Shown here piece after piece: positions 9,016-17,141 of a DNA stretch of 56,536 nt. The notes below the pieces were generated by a model. The model was not told the origin of the DNA and ran no database searches. It saw nothing but the letters and a program-made list of their open reading frames with translations. Origin of the DNA: Pseudoxanthomonas suwonensis J47 (GTDB lineage Bacteria > Pseudomonadota > Gammaproteobacteria > Xanthomonadales > Xanthomonadaceae); the NCBI RefSeq assembly GCF_000513955.1, contig NZ_AZUZ01000011.1, forward strand, positions 38,517-95,052, given 5' to 3'. A program made the position numbers and the translations under genes. Positions within the stretch are counted from its first letter, which is position 1, and the number at the start of each line of letters is the position of its first letter.

Positions 9016-10611
9016 ATGGCCCTGCGCCGTTTCCGCGCCCCAGCCCTGTCGACGCTGCTGCTGCTGCTGCCGCTGGTGGCCACCGCCGAGCCGACCAGCC
9101 CGTGGAAACGCGGCATCGAGAACCAGCGCCAGGCCGACCTCGGCGACGGTACCTTCCTCAACCCGGTGTTCGCCGGCGACCGGCCCGACCCGTCGGTCCT
9201 CAAGGACGGCGACGACTACTACCTGACCCTGTCCTCGTTCGATGCCTACCCCGGCCTGCCGATCTGGCACTCCCGCGACCTGGTGAACTGGGTACCGCTG
9301 GGCCACGCGATCACGAAGAACGTCGGCTCGATCTGGGCGCCGGACATCGTCAGGCACGACGGCCGCTACTTCATCTACTTCCCGGCACGCACCGGCGGCA
9401 CCGAAGGCAGCACCCGCAGCAACTGGGTGGTGTGGGCCGACGACATCCGCGGCCCGTGGAGCGAGCCGGTCGAGCTGGGCCTGGGCAAGTACATCGACCC
9501 CGGCCACGCCGTCGGCGAGGATGGCAAGCGCTACCTGTTCCTCAGCGGCGGCGACTACGTGCAGCTGTCCGACGACGGCCTGCGCGTGGTCGGCGAACCG
9601 AAGCACGTGTACGACGGCTGGCAGTACCCGGAAGAGTGGGACGTGGAGTCCTACGCCCAGGAAGGCCCGAAGATCCACAAGCGCGGCGACTGGTACTACA
9701 TGACCACCGCGGTCGGCGGCACCGCCGGCCCGCCGACCGGGCACATGGTCATCACCGCGCGCTCCAGGTCGATCCACGGGCCGTGGGAGAACTCGCCGCA
9801 CAACCCGATCACCCGCACGCGCAGCCGCGACGAACCGTGGTGGTCGCGCGGCCACGCCACCGTGGTCGAAGGCACCGACGGGCGCTGGTGGATGATCTAC
9901 CACGGCTACGAGAACGGGTACTGGACCCTCGGCCGCCAGGCGCTGCTGGAGCCGATCGAATGGACCGCCGACGGCTGGTTCGTGGCGAAGGGCGGCGACC
10001 TCGGCCAGCCGCTGCGCAAACCCAGCGGCACCAGGGTCGGCGAGCACGGCATGGCGCTGACGGACGGCTTCGACGGCCAGGCGCTCGGCCACCAGTGGTC
10101 GTTCTTCAACCCCGCGAAGGACGAGTACCGGCGCCTGTCCTTCGGCAACGGCGCGATGACCGTGCAGGGCAAGGGCCGCACCCCGGCCGACAGCTCGCCG
10201 CTGACCGTGATCGCCGGCGACAAGGCCTACGAGTTCGAAGTGGAGATGGAGATCGAACCGGGCGCGGTCGGCGGGGCGCTGCTGTTCTACAACGAGCGCC
10301 TGTACGCCGGCGTGGGCAGCAACGGCGAGCGCTTCGTCATGCACCGCTACGGCCAGGAGCGGCCGACCGGCGGCCTGCCGCCGGGCAAGGGTGGCAGGTT
10401 GTGGCTGCGGGTGACCAACAACCAGCACGTGGTCACCTTCCACACCAGCACCGACGGCAGGGACTGGGAGAAGTACCCGGTGCAGATGGAAGTGTCCGGC
10501 TACCACCACAATGTGGCAGGCCAGTTCCTGGCGCTGAAGCCGGCGATCTACGCGGCGGGGCAAGGGAAGGTGCACTTCCGCGACTTCCGCTACCGCGCGC
10601 TCGACTACTGA
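9016..10611 (+). CDS. Glycoside hydrolase family 43 with C-terminal beta-sandwich, secreted
   Basis: The 531-residue protein starts at ATG 9016, eight bases or so after GAAGGA, giving a clean signal peptide (1-24). A five-bladed propeller follows, with GH43 catalytic positions: DRPDPSV (base Asp about 58), WAPDIV (about 108-112), the pKa-modulating Asp in KYIDPGHA (about 161) and the acid Glu in ESYAQEGP (about 216). A second beta-sandwich (about 350-530) resembles the accessory domain of GH43 arabinofuranosidases/xylosidases. In a pectin locus the likely targets are arabinan, arabinogalactan or galactan side chains of rhamnogalacturonan I; the exact specificity cannot be read from the sequence. 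The next gene starts 14 bases downstream. Confidence 0.88.
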   Translation: MALRRFRAPALSTLLLLLPLVATAEPTSPWKRGIENQRQADLGDGTFLNPVFAGDRPDPSVLKDGDDYYLTLSSFDAYPGLPIWHSRDLVNWVPLGHAITKNVGSIWAPDIVRHDGRYFIYFPARTGGTEGSTRSNWVVWADDIRGPWSEPVELGLGKYIDPGHAVGEDGKRYLFLSGGDYVQLSDDGLRVVGEPKHVYDGWQYPEEWDVESYAQEGPKIHKRGDWYYMTTAVGGTAGPPTGHMVITARSRSIHGPWENSPHNPITRTRSRDEPWWSRGHATVVEGTDGRWWMIYHGYENGYWTLGRQALLEPIEWTADGWFVAKGGDLGQPLRKPSGTRVGEHGMALTDGFDGQALGHQWSFFNPAKDEYRRLSFGNGAMTVQGKGRTPADSSPLTVIAGDKAYEFEVEMEIEPGAVGGALLFYNERLYAGVGSNGERFVMHRYGQERPTGGLPPGKGGRLWLRVTNNQHVVTFHTSTDGRDWEKYPVQMEVSGYHHNVAGQFLALKPAIYAAGQGKVHFRDFRYRALDY

Positions 10612-10625
10612 GCGCGACGGTCGGC

Positions 10626-11855
10626 ATGCGCCTGCGGATGGAACTGGCGATCGCGATGCTGCTGGCCATGGCGGCCGGCAGCGCCGCCGCGCCGGATCCG
10701 GCTGCTGCCGGAGCACCGCCTTACCACGTCGCCCCGGGCCTGCTCGACCACCAGGCGCCGGACCTTGGCCTGCGCACGGCCACAGGCACTCGCAGCGCCA
10801 CGGTGTTCCGGGCCACGCCCGAGCAGGGCATGTTCAACAACGGCGCAGTGCCGGTGGTGTTCAGGGGCCGGCTCTACGTGCAATGGCAGAACTCGGCGCG
10901 CGACGAGGACTCTCCGGACACGCGCGTGCTCTACAGCCACAGCGACGACGGCGAACACTGGGCCGCGCCGGCGGTGCTGATGGAGGCCAGCGAGGACGGG
11001 GCCATGCATTCCAGCGGCGGCTGGTGGACCGATGGCGAAACCCTGGTCGCCTACATCAACGTGTGGCCAGGCGGCTTCCAGTCCGGCGACGGCGGCTGGA
11101 CCGGCTACCGGCTCAGCCGCGACGGCATCGACTGGTCGCCGCTGCGCCCGGTCACCGGTGCCGATGGCGCGCCGGTGGACGGGGTGATCGAACAGGATCC
11201 GCACCGCCTGGCCGACGGCCGCATCCTCACCGCCTTCCACCGGCGCCCCGGCATCGTCGCCGCACCGTTCTTCACCGACGATCCGCTGGGCGTGTCCGGC
11301 TGGCGTCGCGGATCCATGCGCAACCTGCCGCACGCAGGCCACGCCAGTCGCGAACTGGAACCGAGCCTGTTCCTGCGCAGGGACCGCGACGGCCGCGAAT
11401 GCGCGGTGATGGTGTTCCGCGACCAGGGCGACAGCTACCGGCAGCTGGCCAGCGAAAGCTGCGACCGCGGCGAAAGCTGGACCATACCGGCGCTGACCGC
11501 GATGCCGGATTCGCGCGCCAAGCAGAGCGCCGGCAACCTTCCCGACGGCAGCGCCTTCCTGGTCAACGCGCCCAGCGGCCAGCGCGAACGCATGCCGCTG
11601 GCGCTGACCCTGTCGGCCGAAGGCCGCTGCTTCGACCGCACCTTCCTGCTGCGCGGCCGCGACGACCTGCCGCCGCTGCGCGCCGAGGGCCGCTACAAGC
11701 GGCCCGGCTACCACTATCCCAAGAGCGTGCTGTGGAACGGCCGCCTGCTCGTCGCCTACGCGGCGAACAAGGAGGACGTGGAGGTCAGCCAGGTGCCGCT
11801 GGCATCGCTGGCTGCGGACGACGCGCGCGCCGCCTGCGCGGGCGCGTCGCACTGA
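10626..11855 (+). CDS. Sialidase-fold (BNR/Asp-box) exported glycosidase-like protein
   Basis: The product is 409 residues with an N-terminal signal peptide (about 1-21). It has Asp-box-like repeats of a six-bladed propeller: YSHSDDGEHW, RLSRDGIDW and ESCDRGESW, plus FNNGAVPVVFRGRLYVQW, EQDPHRLADGRIL and YHYPKSVLWNGRLLVAY. True sialic acid metabolism genes are absent here, so the enzyme more likely acts on another acidic or deoxy sugar of pectin. The start at 10626 follows the GH43 stop by 14 bases, so the two are probably one transcript. The fold is fairly sure; the substrate is unknown. Confidence 0.75.
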   Translation: MRLRMELAIAMLLAMAAGSAAAPDPAAAGAPPYHVAPGLLDHQAPDLGLRTATGTRSATVFRATPEQGMFNNGAVPVVFRGRLYVQWQNSARDEDSPDTRVLYSHSDDGEHWAAPAVLMEASEDGAMHSSGGWWTDGETLVAYINVWPGGFQSGDGGWTGYRLSRDGIDWSPLRPVTGADGAPVDGVIEQDPHRLADGRILTAFHRRPGIVAAPFFTDDPLGVSGWRRGSMRNLPHAGHASRELEPSLFLRRDRDGRECAVMVFRDQGDSYRQLASESCDRGESWTIPALTAMPDSRAKQSAGNLPDGSAFLVNAPSGQRERMPLALTLSAEGRCFDRTFLLRGRDDLPPLRAEGRYKRPGYHYPKSVLWNGRLLVAYAANKEDVEVSQVPLASLAADDARAACAGASH

Positions 11856-11891
11856 GCACGGACGCCACGCAGGGCGCCCGCGCCCGCCGCG

Positions 11892-13553
11892 TCACAGCGT
11901 CCCGCGCTGCACGAACGGTGCCTGCTGCCAGAACGCGCGCTCGCCGCCGCGCGGATCGTCGACCAGCACGGGCGGTGCGTCGAACAGCATCGTCTGCCGC
12001 CGCGGCAGCGAGTACGGCTCCCAGCGCGGAATGCCGGCATGGTTGGGATCGCCGTGCCGGGCCAGCGCCAGCAGCGCGGCGCTCATCGCATCGGCTACCG
12101 CCTGCGCCCCGGCGCCGTCGCCGGTGCGCGAGCCGGGCTGGCGGATGTTGTCGAACACCAGCGGGATGTCGAGGGTGTGGAAGGCGCGGAACCTGCCGCC
12201 ATCCAGCGGCGAGCCCCAGTCCAGCTGGTAGGCCCAGGTCGGCGCCGCGCCCTGCGGCTGGCGCGCGCGCACTTCCAGTTCCTCCACCGCACCGCGCCAG
12301 GAACGCCCGGCGGTGGTGGCGGCGAAGAACACCTCCGAGGGCGTGTAGTGCGGATACAGCGCGCGGTAGTGCGCGACCACCAGGTCGGCGCGGATGTCGA
12401 CGTACTGCTGCTTCTCCAGCCGCGCCGGCAGTTCGTCCCAGTCCAGCTCGAAGTTCTCCGGGTCGCCGCCGAGGAAGGCGCGGGTCTCGTCGCGGGTGTT
12501 GCCGATCACCATCGGGATCGCCGCCGACTGCGCCGGCGCGTCCGGCCAGAACGGATGCCGCGGCAGCACCTCGCCGTCCATCACCGGGCCGAAGTACAGA
12601 CGCGTGTCCTCGATCCGCGAGAAGTCGCGCGCGGCCGTGCCCTCGAGCACTTCCTCCAGCGGCAGCGCGCGCAGCCTCGCCAGCGCATCGCCCGCCTCCG
12701 GATCGATGCCCACGGTGCGCAGGAACAGTTGTGCCCGCTGCGTGGCCGCGCGGGGACCGGCGGCGGTGACCTGCTGGCCGCTCATCGTCCAGGCCTTGTG
12801 GAACAGGCCGCGCGCGGCCGGCATCGCCATCAGCGTGGCGATCTTGGCGCCGCCGCCGGACTGGCCGAACACGGTGACGTTGCCCGGGTCGCCGCCGAAC
12901 GCGGCGATGTTGTCGCGCACCCACTGCAGCGCCAGCACCAGGTCCAGCTGGCCGGCGTTGCCGGAGGTCGCGTATTCCGCCCCGCCGAGCAGGCCCAGGT
13001 AGAGGTAGCCGAAGGCGTTGAGGCGGTGGTTCACCGTGACCACGACCACGTCGCCGCGCTCGCACAGGCGCCGGCCGTCGTACAGCGGGTCGCTGCCGGA
13101 ACCGGTGTCGTAGCCGCCGCCATGGATGTAGAACAGCACCGGCCGCCGCGCGCGCGCATCCAGGCCCGGCGTCCACACGTTGAGGAACAGGCAGTCCTCG
13201 CTGCCGGGGCCTTCCTTGCCGCGCTGGGGGGCCGACCCGGCGTAGCCGGTGGCCTCGGCCACGCCGCGCCATGGCCGCGCCGCGAGCGGCGCGCGGAACC
13301 GCACCGGCGTGGTGTCCTCGCCGTAGCGGATGCCCCGGAACACATGCACGCCCTGTTCGCGTACGCCGCGCACGCGTCCCGCGCGGGTCGCGGCCACGGT
13401 AGACGCGGGCTGCGCGGCGAATGCCGCCGGCAGCACGCCAGCCACGGCCAGGCCCGCGCCGAGCCCGGCGGCCTGCAGCAGGCGGCGCCGCGCCGGATCC
13501 GCGGGCGCGGACTGCGCCGGAGACAGGAAAGGATGCTTGCGATCGCCGGCCAT
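11892..13553 (-). CDS. Type-B carboxylesterase with Tat-type signal
   Basis: The 553-residue alpha/beta hydrolase carries all carboxylesterase-B marks: EDCLFLNVWTP, the oxyanion-hole motif FYIHGGGYDTGSG, VVVVTVNHRLNAFGYL and the nucleophile elbow VTVFGQSGGGAK with catalytic Ser. The N-terminus has a twin-arginine-like signal (DPARRRLLQAAGLGAGLAVAG), so export of a folded enzyme is likely. It overlaps functionally with other esterases of the locus, perhaps removing acetyl, methyl or feruloyl groups from pectin; the exact ester is not predictable. It begins 2 bases after the stop of the upstream hydrolase gene, so the pair is one operon transcribed away from the TRAP operon. Confidence 0.85.
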   Translation of the reverse strand: MAGDRKHPFLSPAQSAPADPARRRLLQAAGLGAGLAVAGVLPAAFAAQPASTVAATRAGRVRGVREQGVHVFRGIRYGEDTTPVRFRAPLAARPWRGVAEATGYAGSAPQRGKEGPGSEDCLFLNVWTPGLDARARRPVLFYIHGGGYDTGSGSDPLYDGRRLCERGDVVVVTVNHRLNAFGYLYLGLLGGAEYATSGNAGQLDLVLALQWVRDNIAAFGGDPGNVTVFGQSGGGAKIATLMAMPAARGLFHKAWTMSGQQVTAAGPRAATQRAQLFLRTVGIDPEAGDALARLRALPLEEVLEGTAARDFSRIEDTRLYFGPVMDGEVLPRHPFWPDAPAQSAAIPMVIGNTRDETRAFLGGDPENFELDWDELPARLEKQQYVDIRADLVVAHYRALYPHYTPSEVFFAATTAGRSWRGAVEELEVRARQPQGAAPTWAYQLDWGSPLDGGRFRAFHTLDIPLVFDNIRQPGSRTGDGAGAQAVADAMSAALLALARHGDPNHAGIPRWEPYSLPRRQTMLFDAPPVLVDDPRGGERAFWQQAPFVQRGTL

Positions 13554-13555
13554 GC

Positions 13556-14572
13556 TTACTCCCGTGCAGGTTCGTTGTCTGTCGCACCCGGCGCCGCCGG
13601 CAGCGGCGCGTGCGCGCGGATCCATTCCACCGCCAGCGTCGGCCACAGCGGCAGGGTGCCGTGCGCGCCACGCACGCCGAAGCCGTGGCCGCCTTTCGCG
13701 TAGAGATGGGTCTCGTGTTCGATGCCGGCCGCGCGCAGCGCCGCTTCGAACAGCAGGCTGTTTTCCACCGGCACCACGTCGTCGTCCTGGGCGTGCAGCA
13801 GGAACACCGGCGGGGTGTGCGCGTCGACCCGGTTCTGCGCCGAATACATGCGCACGGCGTCCGCATCGGGTGCATCGCCCAGCAGCTTCTGCCGCGAGCC
13901 TGGATGGGCGTGCGCGCCCATGTCGATCACCGGGTAGACCAGCACGGCGTAGGCCGGGCGCGCATCGAGTCCATCGGCATCGTCGACCGGCGCATAGACG
14001 CGCTCGTGATGGCGCGTGGCCAGGCTCGCGGCCAGGTGGCCGCCGGCGGAAAAGCCCATCACCCCGACGCTGGCCGGATCGATGCCCCATTCGCGCGCCT
14101 GGCTGCGGACCAGGCGCATCGCCCGCTGCGCGTCGGCCAGCGGCACGTCGCGTGCGTTGGCGTGGCCTTCGCCCGGGAGCCGGTACTGCAGCACGAACAG
14201 GGTCAGCCCGGCCTGCCCGGCGAAGGCCGGCAGCAGGGCCGTTCCCTCCTTGTCCAGGACCACCCGCTGGTAACCGCCGCCCGGCAGCACCAGCAGGGCA
14301 CGGCCGTCGGGGCGGGCCGGGCGGTACACGTCCAGCCAGGGGCGGGCGACGCCGTCGACGTAGCGGTCGGGCAGGGCAGGGTCGCTGCTGCGTTCGACGA
14401 TGCGCTGGGGCAGGTCCAGGCCTTCCGAGCCAGGCGGGGTACCGGGCCACAGCGGTATCTGGCGGTCGGGCGCCGGGGGCGCGGCCCCGGCATCGGCGGC
14501 GACGGCGGCCGGCAGCAGCGACAGCGCCACCAGGGCGGCCCTGAAGCGGTGACGCAGGCGGCGGATTGGCAT
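13556..14572 (-). CDS. Secreted alpha/beta hydrolase, acetyl esterase-like
   Basis: The 338-residue protein starts at ATG 14572 (MPIRRLRHRFRAALVALSLLP), giving a signal peptide. It has the family elements: LLVLPGGGYQRVV (oxyanion hole), GVMGFSAGGHLAAS (nucleophile Ser), LHAQDDDVVPVENS (Asp) and YAKGGHGFGV (His). This is the layout of secreted xylan/pectin acetyl esterases of the BD-FAE/axe-type hydrolases. It is the first gene of a two-gene minus-strand operon with the type-B carboxylesterase and shares a 154-bp divergent promoter region, with operator O3, with the hydratase-TRAP operon. Confidence 0.82.
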   Translation of the reverse strand: MPIRRLRHRFRAALVALSLLPAAVAADAGAAPPAPDRQIPLWPGTPPGSEGLDLPQRIVERSSDPALPDRYVDGVARPWLDVYRPARPDGRALLVLPGGGYQRVVLDKEGTALLPAFAGQAGLTLFVLQYRLPGEGHANARDVPLADAQRAMRLVRSQAREWGIDPASVGVMGFSAGGHLAASLATRHHERVYAPVDDADGLDARPAYAVLVYPVIDMGAHAHPGSRQKLLGDAPDADAVRMYSAQNRVDAHTPPVFLLHAQDDDVVPVENSLLFEAALRAAGIEHETHLYAKGGHGFGVRGAHGTLPLWPTLAVEWIRAHAPLPAAPGATDNEPARE

Positions 14573-14633
14573 GGTCACGGACCCTCCCGGTTGTTGCGTT
14601 GCAGCGTGCAGTAAGGCCTTGGCGCAGTGCACA

Positions 14634-14663
14634 TTGCTACATGACACCGGTTTACCATATACA
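14634..14663 (+). promoter_or_regulatory. Candidate promoter of the hydratase-TRAP operon
   Basis: TTGCTA (14634-14639) and TATACA (14658-14663) are 18 bp apart and lie in an unusually AT-rich patch. The spacer contains operator O3, so repression by occlusion is plausible. The predicted transcript would start near 14670, leaving a leader of about 57 nt. Confidence 0.4.
14642..14657 (+). promoter_or_regulatory. Operator-like site O3 between divergent esterase and TRAP operons
   Basis: TGACACCGGTTTACCA matches the kduI site (TGACACCGGTTACCA) except for one extra T. It lies 70 bp upstream of the esterase start and 69 bp upstream of the hydratase start, so one bound dimer could control both directions. 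Confidence 0.6.
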
Positions 14664-14726
14664 GCTTCCGCGCCCGCTGTCGATCCGCGGCGCAACACGT
14701 TACGGGCCTGTTCCCGGGGAGACATC

Positions 14727-15566
14727 TTGAGTACTGCAACTGGCCACCAGGACGCCACGCCGCCGATGCCCGAACTGGCCGGCATCGCCGACCGCTTCGT
14801 CGCCGCCCGGCGCGCGGGCGCCGCCCTGGAAGCCTTTCCCGGCGAGATCCCGGCCGACCTGGTGACCGCCTACCAGGTCCAGGACCTGGCCATCGCCCGG
14901 TGGCCCGACCGGGTGGTCGGCTGGAAGGTCGGCTTCATCGCCCCGGAGCGCCGCGACGTGTCCGGCGACGAACGCCTGCTGGGCCCGATCTTTGCCCGCC
15001 AGCTGTGGAATGCCACCGGTGACAGCATGCCGATCCCGGTGTTCACCGGCGGCTTCGGCGCGGTCGAGGCCGAATACGTGCTGCGCCTGGACGCCGACGT
15101 CCCGGCCGACAAACTGGAGTGGACGCCGGAGGAAGCCGCGGCCGTGCCGAGTACGCTGTTCGCCGGCGTCGAGGTGGCCAGCAGTCCGCTGGCCACGATC
15201 AACGAACTGGGTCCGCGCGTGGTGGTGTCCGATTTCGGCAACAACAACGGCCTGGTCCTCGGTCCGGAGATCCCGGAATGGGCCTCGCTGGACGAAGCCA
15301 CGCTGCTGGCCGGGACCTTCATCGACGGGGCCAGCGTCGGCAGCGGCGGCGCGCAGCGCCTGCCCGGCGGCCTGCGCGCCGCCTTCGCCTTCGCCCTGGC
15401 GCGTTCGGCGCGCCGCGGCCGCCCGCTGAAGGCGGGCGAGTACATCGCCACCGGCAATGCCACCGGCATCCACGACATCGTCGCCGGCCAGGCCGCGCGC
15501 GTCGTGTTCGACGGCTACGCCATCCTGGACTGCCACGCCGTCCCCGCGGGGAACAGCGACGCATGA
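14727..15566 (+). CDS. 2-keto-4-pentenoate hydratase / FAH-family enzyme (MhpD-like)
   Basis: The product has about 279 residues and is cytoplasmic. I chose the TTG at 14727 because GGGGAGA sits five bases upstream; an ATG at 14766 is the alternative. The motifs VVGWKVGF, GAVEAEYVLRLDAD, AGVEVASSP and NNNGLVLGP with a C-terminal GEYIATGNATGIHDIVAGQ fit the MhpD / fumarylacetoacetase-C fold, whose members hydrate or cleave 2-keto acids using a divalent metal held by acidic residues (the E-x-E of VEAEY). It is translationally coupled (ATGA) to the TRAP solute-binding gene, so it probably acts on the acidic sugar brought in by the transporter. The exact reaction in pectin catabolism is unknown; no kdgK or eda is in the window. 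Confidence 0.75.
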   Translation: MSTATGHQDATPPMPELAGIADRFVAARRAGAALEAFPGEIPADLVTAYQVQDLAIARWPDRVVGWKVGFIAPERRDVSGDERLLGPIFARQLWNATGDSMPIPVFTGGFGAVEAEYVLRLDADVPADKLEWTPEEAAAVPSTLFAGVEVASSPLATINELGPRVVVSDFGNNNGLVLGPEIPEWASLDEATLLAGTFIDGASVGSGGAQRLPGGLRAAFAFALARSARRGRPLKAGEYIATGNATGIHDIVAGQAARVVFDGYAILDCHAVPAGNSDA

Positions 15567-16582
15567 GCGGGCTGACCCGTCGACGCCTGCTGCTGGGCGG
15601 CGCCGGCGCGGCCTGCGCGCTGCCGCTGGCGATGGGCGGAAGCGCCTTCGCCGCCGGCGCGGCCGATCCTTCCGGTCGCCACCTGCTCACCGCCACCGAC
15701 GTCCACGTCTCCGACTACCCGACCGTGGAAGCGGTGCGCTGGATCGGGCAGACGCTGGAACGCGAGACCGGCGGCCGCCTGTCGATCCGCCTCTACCACT
15801 CCGGCCAGCTCGGCCGCGAGTCCGAGGCGATCGACATGGCCCGCTACGGGGTGATCGACATCACCCGCGTGTTCGCCGGCGCGCTCAACAACGCCTTCCC
15901 CCTGACCCAGGCGCTGTGCCTGCCGTACGTGTTCGACTCGGTCGAACACATGCGCCGGGTCATCGACGGCGACGTCGGCGAGGCGGTGCTGCGCGGCTTC
16001 GAGAGCCGCGACCTGGTCGGCCTGGCGATCTACGACTCCGGCGCGCGCTGCTTCTACAACACGAAACATCCGATCGTGGAGCCGAAGGACCTGCACGGCA
16101 TGAAGATGCGCGTGGCGGCCTCGGACATCTTCATCCGCCTGGTCCGCCTGCTCGGCGCCAACCCGACGCCGATGTCGCTGGGCGAGACCTTCTCGGCGAT
16201 GGAGACGCACATGATCGACGGCGCCGAGAACAACATGCGCAGCTTCCACTCCAGCCGTCACTTCGAGGCGGCACGGTACTGGTCGGAGACGCGCCATTCC
16301 TACGCGCCGGACGTGCTGCTGATGTCGCGCGCCAGCTTCGAGGCGCTGACGCCGTCCGACCGCAACCTGCTGGTCCGCGTGGCCCGCGAGTCGGTGCCGG
16401 TGATGCGCGGGAAGTGGGATGCCTCCGAAGGCGCCGCGCGCAAGGCCGTGCTCGCCCACGGCATCCAGGCCAACGAGTGCGACCTGGACGCCTTCCGCGC
16501 CGCCGCCCAGCCGCTGCTGGACGAGTACCAGCGCAAACCGGGCATCGATGACCTCTACCGTCGCATCCGCGACCTCGCCTGA
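15563..16582 (+). CDS. dctP: TRAP transporter solute-binding protein, DctP family
   Basis: The 339-residue periplasmic binding protein has a Tat-like signal (LTRRRLLLGGAGAACALPLA, cut after FAAGA). The DctP core is clear: YHSGQLGRESEAIDMARYGVIDITRV, LPYVFDSVEHMRRV, DLHGMKMRV, GETFSAMETHMIDGAENN (with the conserved region holding the substrate carboxylate) and LLMSRASFEALTPSDRNLL. These proteins capture C4-C6 carboxylates such as galacturonate-type sugar acids. The start overlaps the previous stop by ATGA, and the DctQ gene follows after 9 bases. Confidence 0.9.
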   Translation: MSGLTRRRLLLGGAGAACALPLAMGGSAFAAGAADPSGRHLLTATDVHVSDYPTVEAVRWIGQTLERETGGRLSIRLYHSGQLGRESEAIDMARYGVIDITRVFAGALNNAFPLTQALCLPYVFDSVEHMRRVIDGDVGEAVLRGFESRDLVGLAIYDSGARCFYNTKHPIVEPKDLHGMKMRVAASDIFIRLVRLLGANPTPMSLGETFSAMETHMIDGAENNMRSFHSSRHFEAARYWSETRHSYAPDVLLMSRASFEALTPSDRNLLVRVARESVPVMRGKWDASEGAARKAVLAHGIQANECDLDAFRAAAQPLLDEYQRKPGIDDLYRRIRDLA

Positions 16583-16591
16583 TCGGATCCA

Positions 16592-17140
16592 ATGACCGAG
16601 ACCGCTTCCCCCGTCCCGGCCAGCCCCGTGCAGCGCGCGCTGGACCGGCTCGCCGGCATCGTCATCGCCATCGCCGCCACCGCCCTGGTCGGGCTGGTGG
16701 TGGTGCAGGGCTGGCAGGTGTTCACCCGCTACGTGCTCAACGATTCGCCCAGCTGGACCGAACCGGTGACCCTGCTGCTGCTGGCCATCGCCATGGCGAT
16801 GGGCGCCGCCGCCGGCGTGCATACCAACCGCCACTTCGGCTTCTTCCTGCTGCACGACCACCTGCGTCCGGCCGTGCGCCGCGCGATCGACGTGGTCGTG
16901 CCGCTGGTGATCGCCGGCATCGGCGCAGTGGTTTCGTACTGGGCCGGCGTGCTGCTGCTCGACGGCCTGGACATCCGCGCCGCCGGCGCCAACCTGCCGC
17001 AGAGCATCAACTACCTGCCGCTGTCGCTGGGCGGCGCGCTGATGGTCGTGTTCGCGCTCAACCGGCTGTTCCTCGCGTTCGCACCTGCAGCGCCGGCCAC
17101 GCCGGCCGCACCGCCGGCACCGCAGGACGGAGACCTCTGA
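16592..17140 (+). CDS. dctQ: TRAP transporter small permease, DctQ family
   Basis: This 182-residue inner-membrane protein has four predicted helices (about 19-41, 56-74, 90-112 and 133-153). It carries the DctQ motif QGWQVFTRYVLNDSPSWTEP, where the RYVL-PS-W-E pattern is diagnostic. It bridges the large permease and the binding protein. The C-terminus is an Ala/Pro-rich tail. It is one base from dctM. Confidence 0.92.
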   Translation: MTETASPVPASPVQRALDRLAGIVIAIAATALVGLVVVQGWQVFTRYVLNDSPSWTEPVTLLLLAIAMAMGAAAGVHTNRHFGFFLLHDHLRPAVRRAIDVVVPLVIAGIGAVVSYWAGVLLLDGLDIRAAGANLPQSINYLPLSLGGALMVVFALNRLFLAFAPAAPATPAAPPAPQDGDL

Positions 17141-17141
17141 C

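Noticed and set aside
8974-10716. Minus-strand frame of 580 codons opposite GH43
   Set aside because: It lacks any motif and mirrors the GH43 codons; shadow frame.
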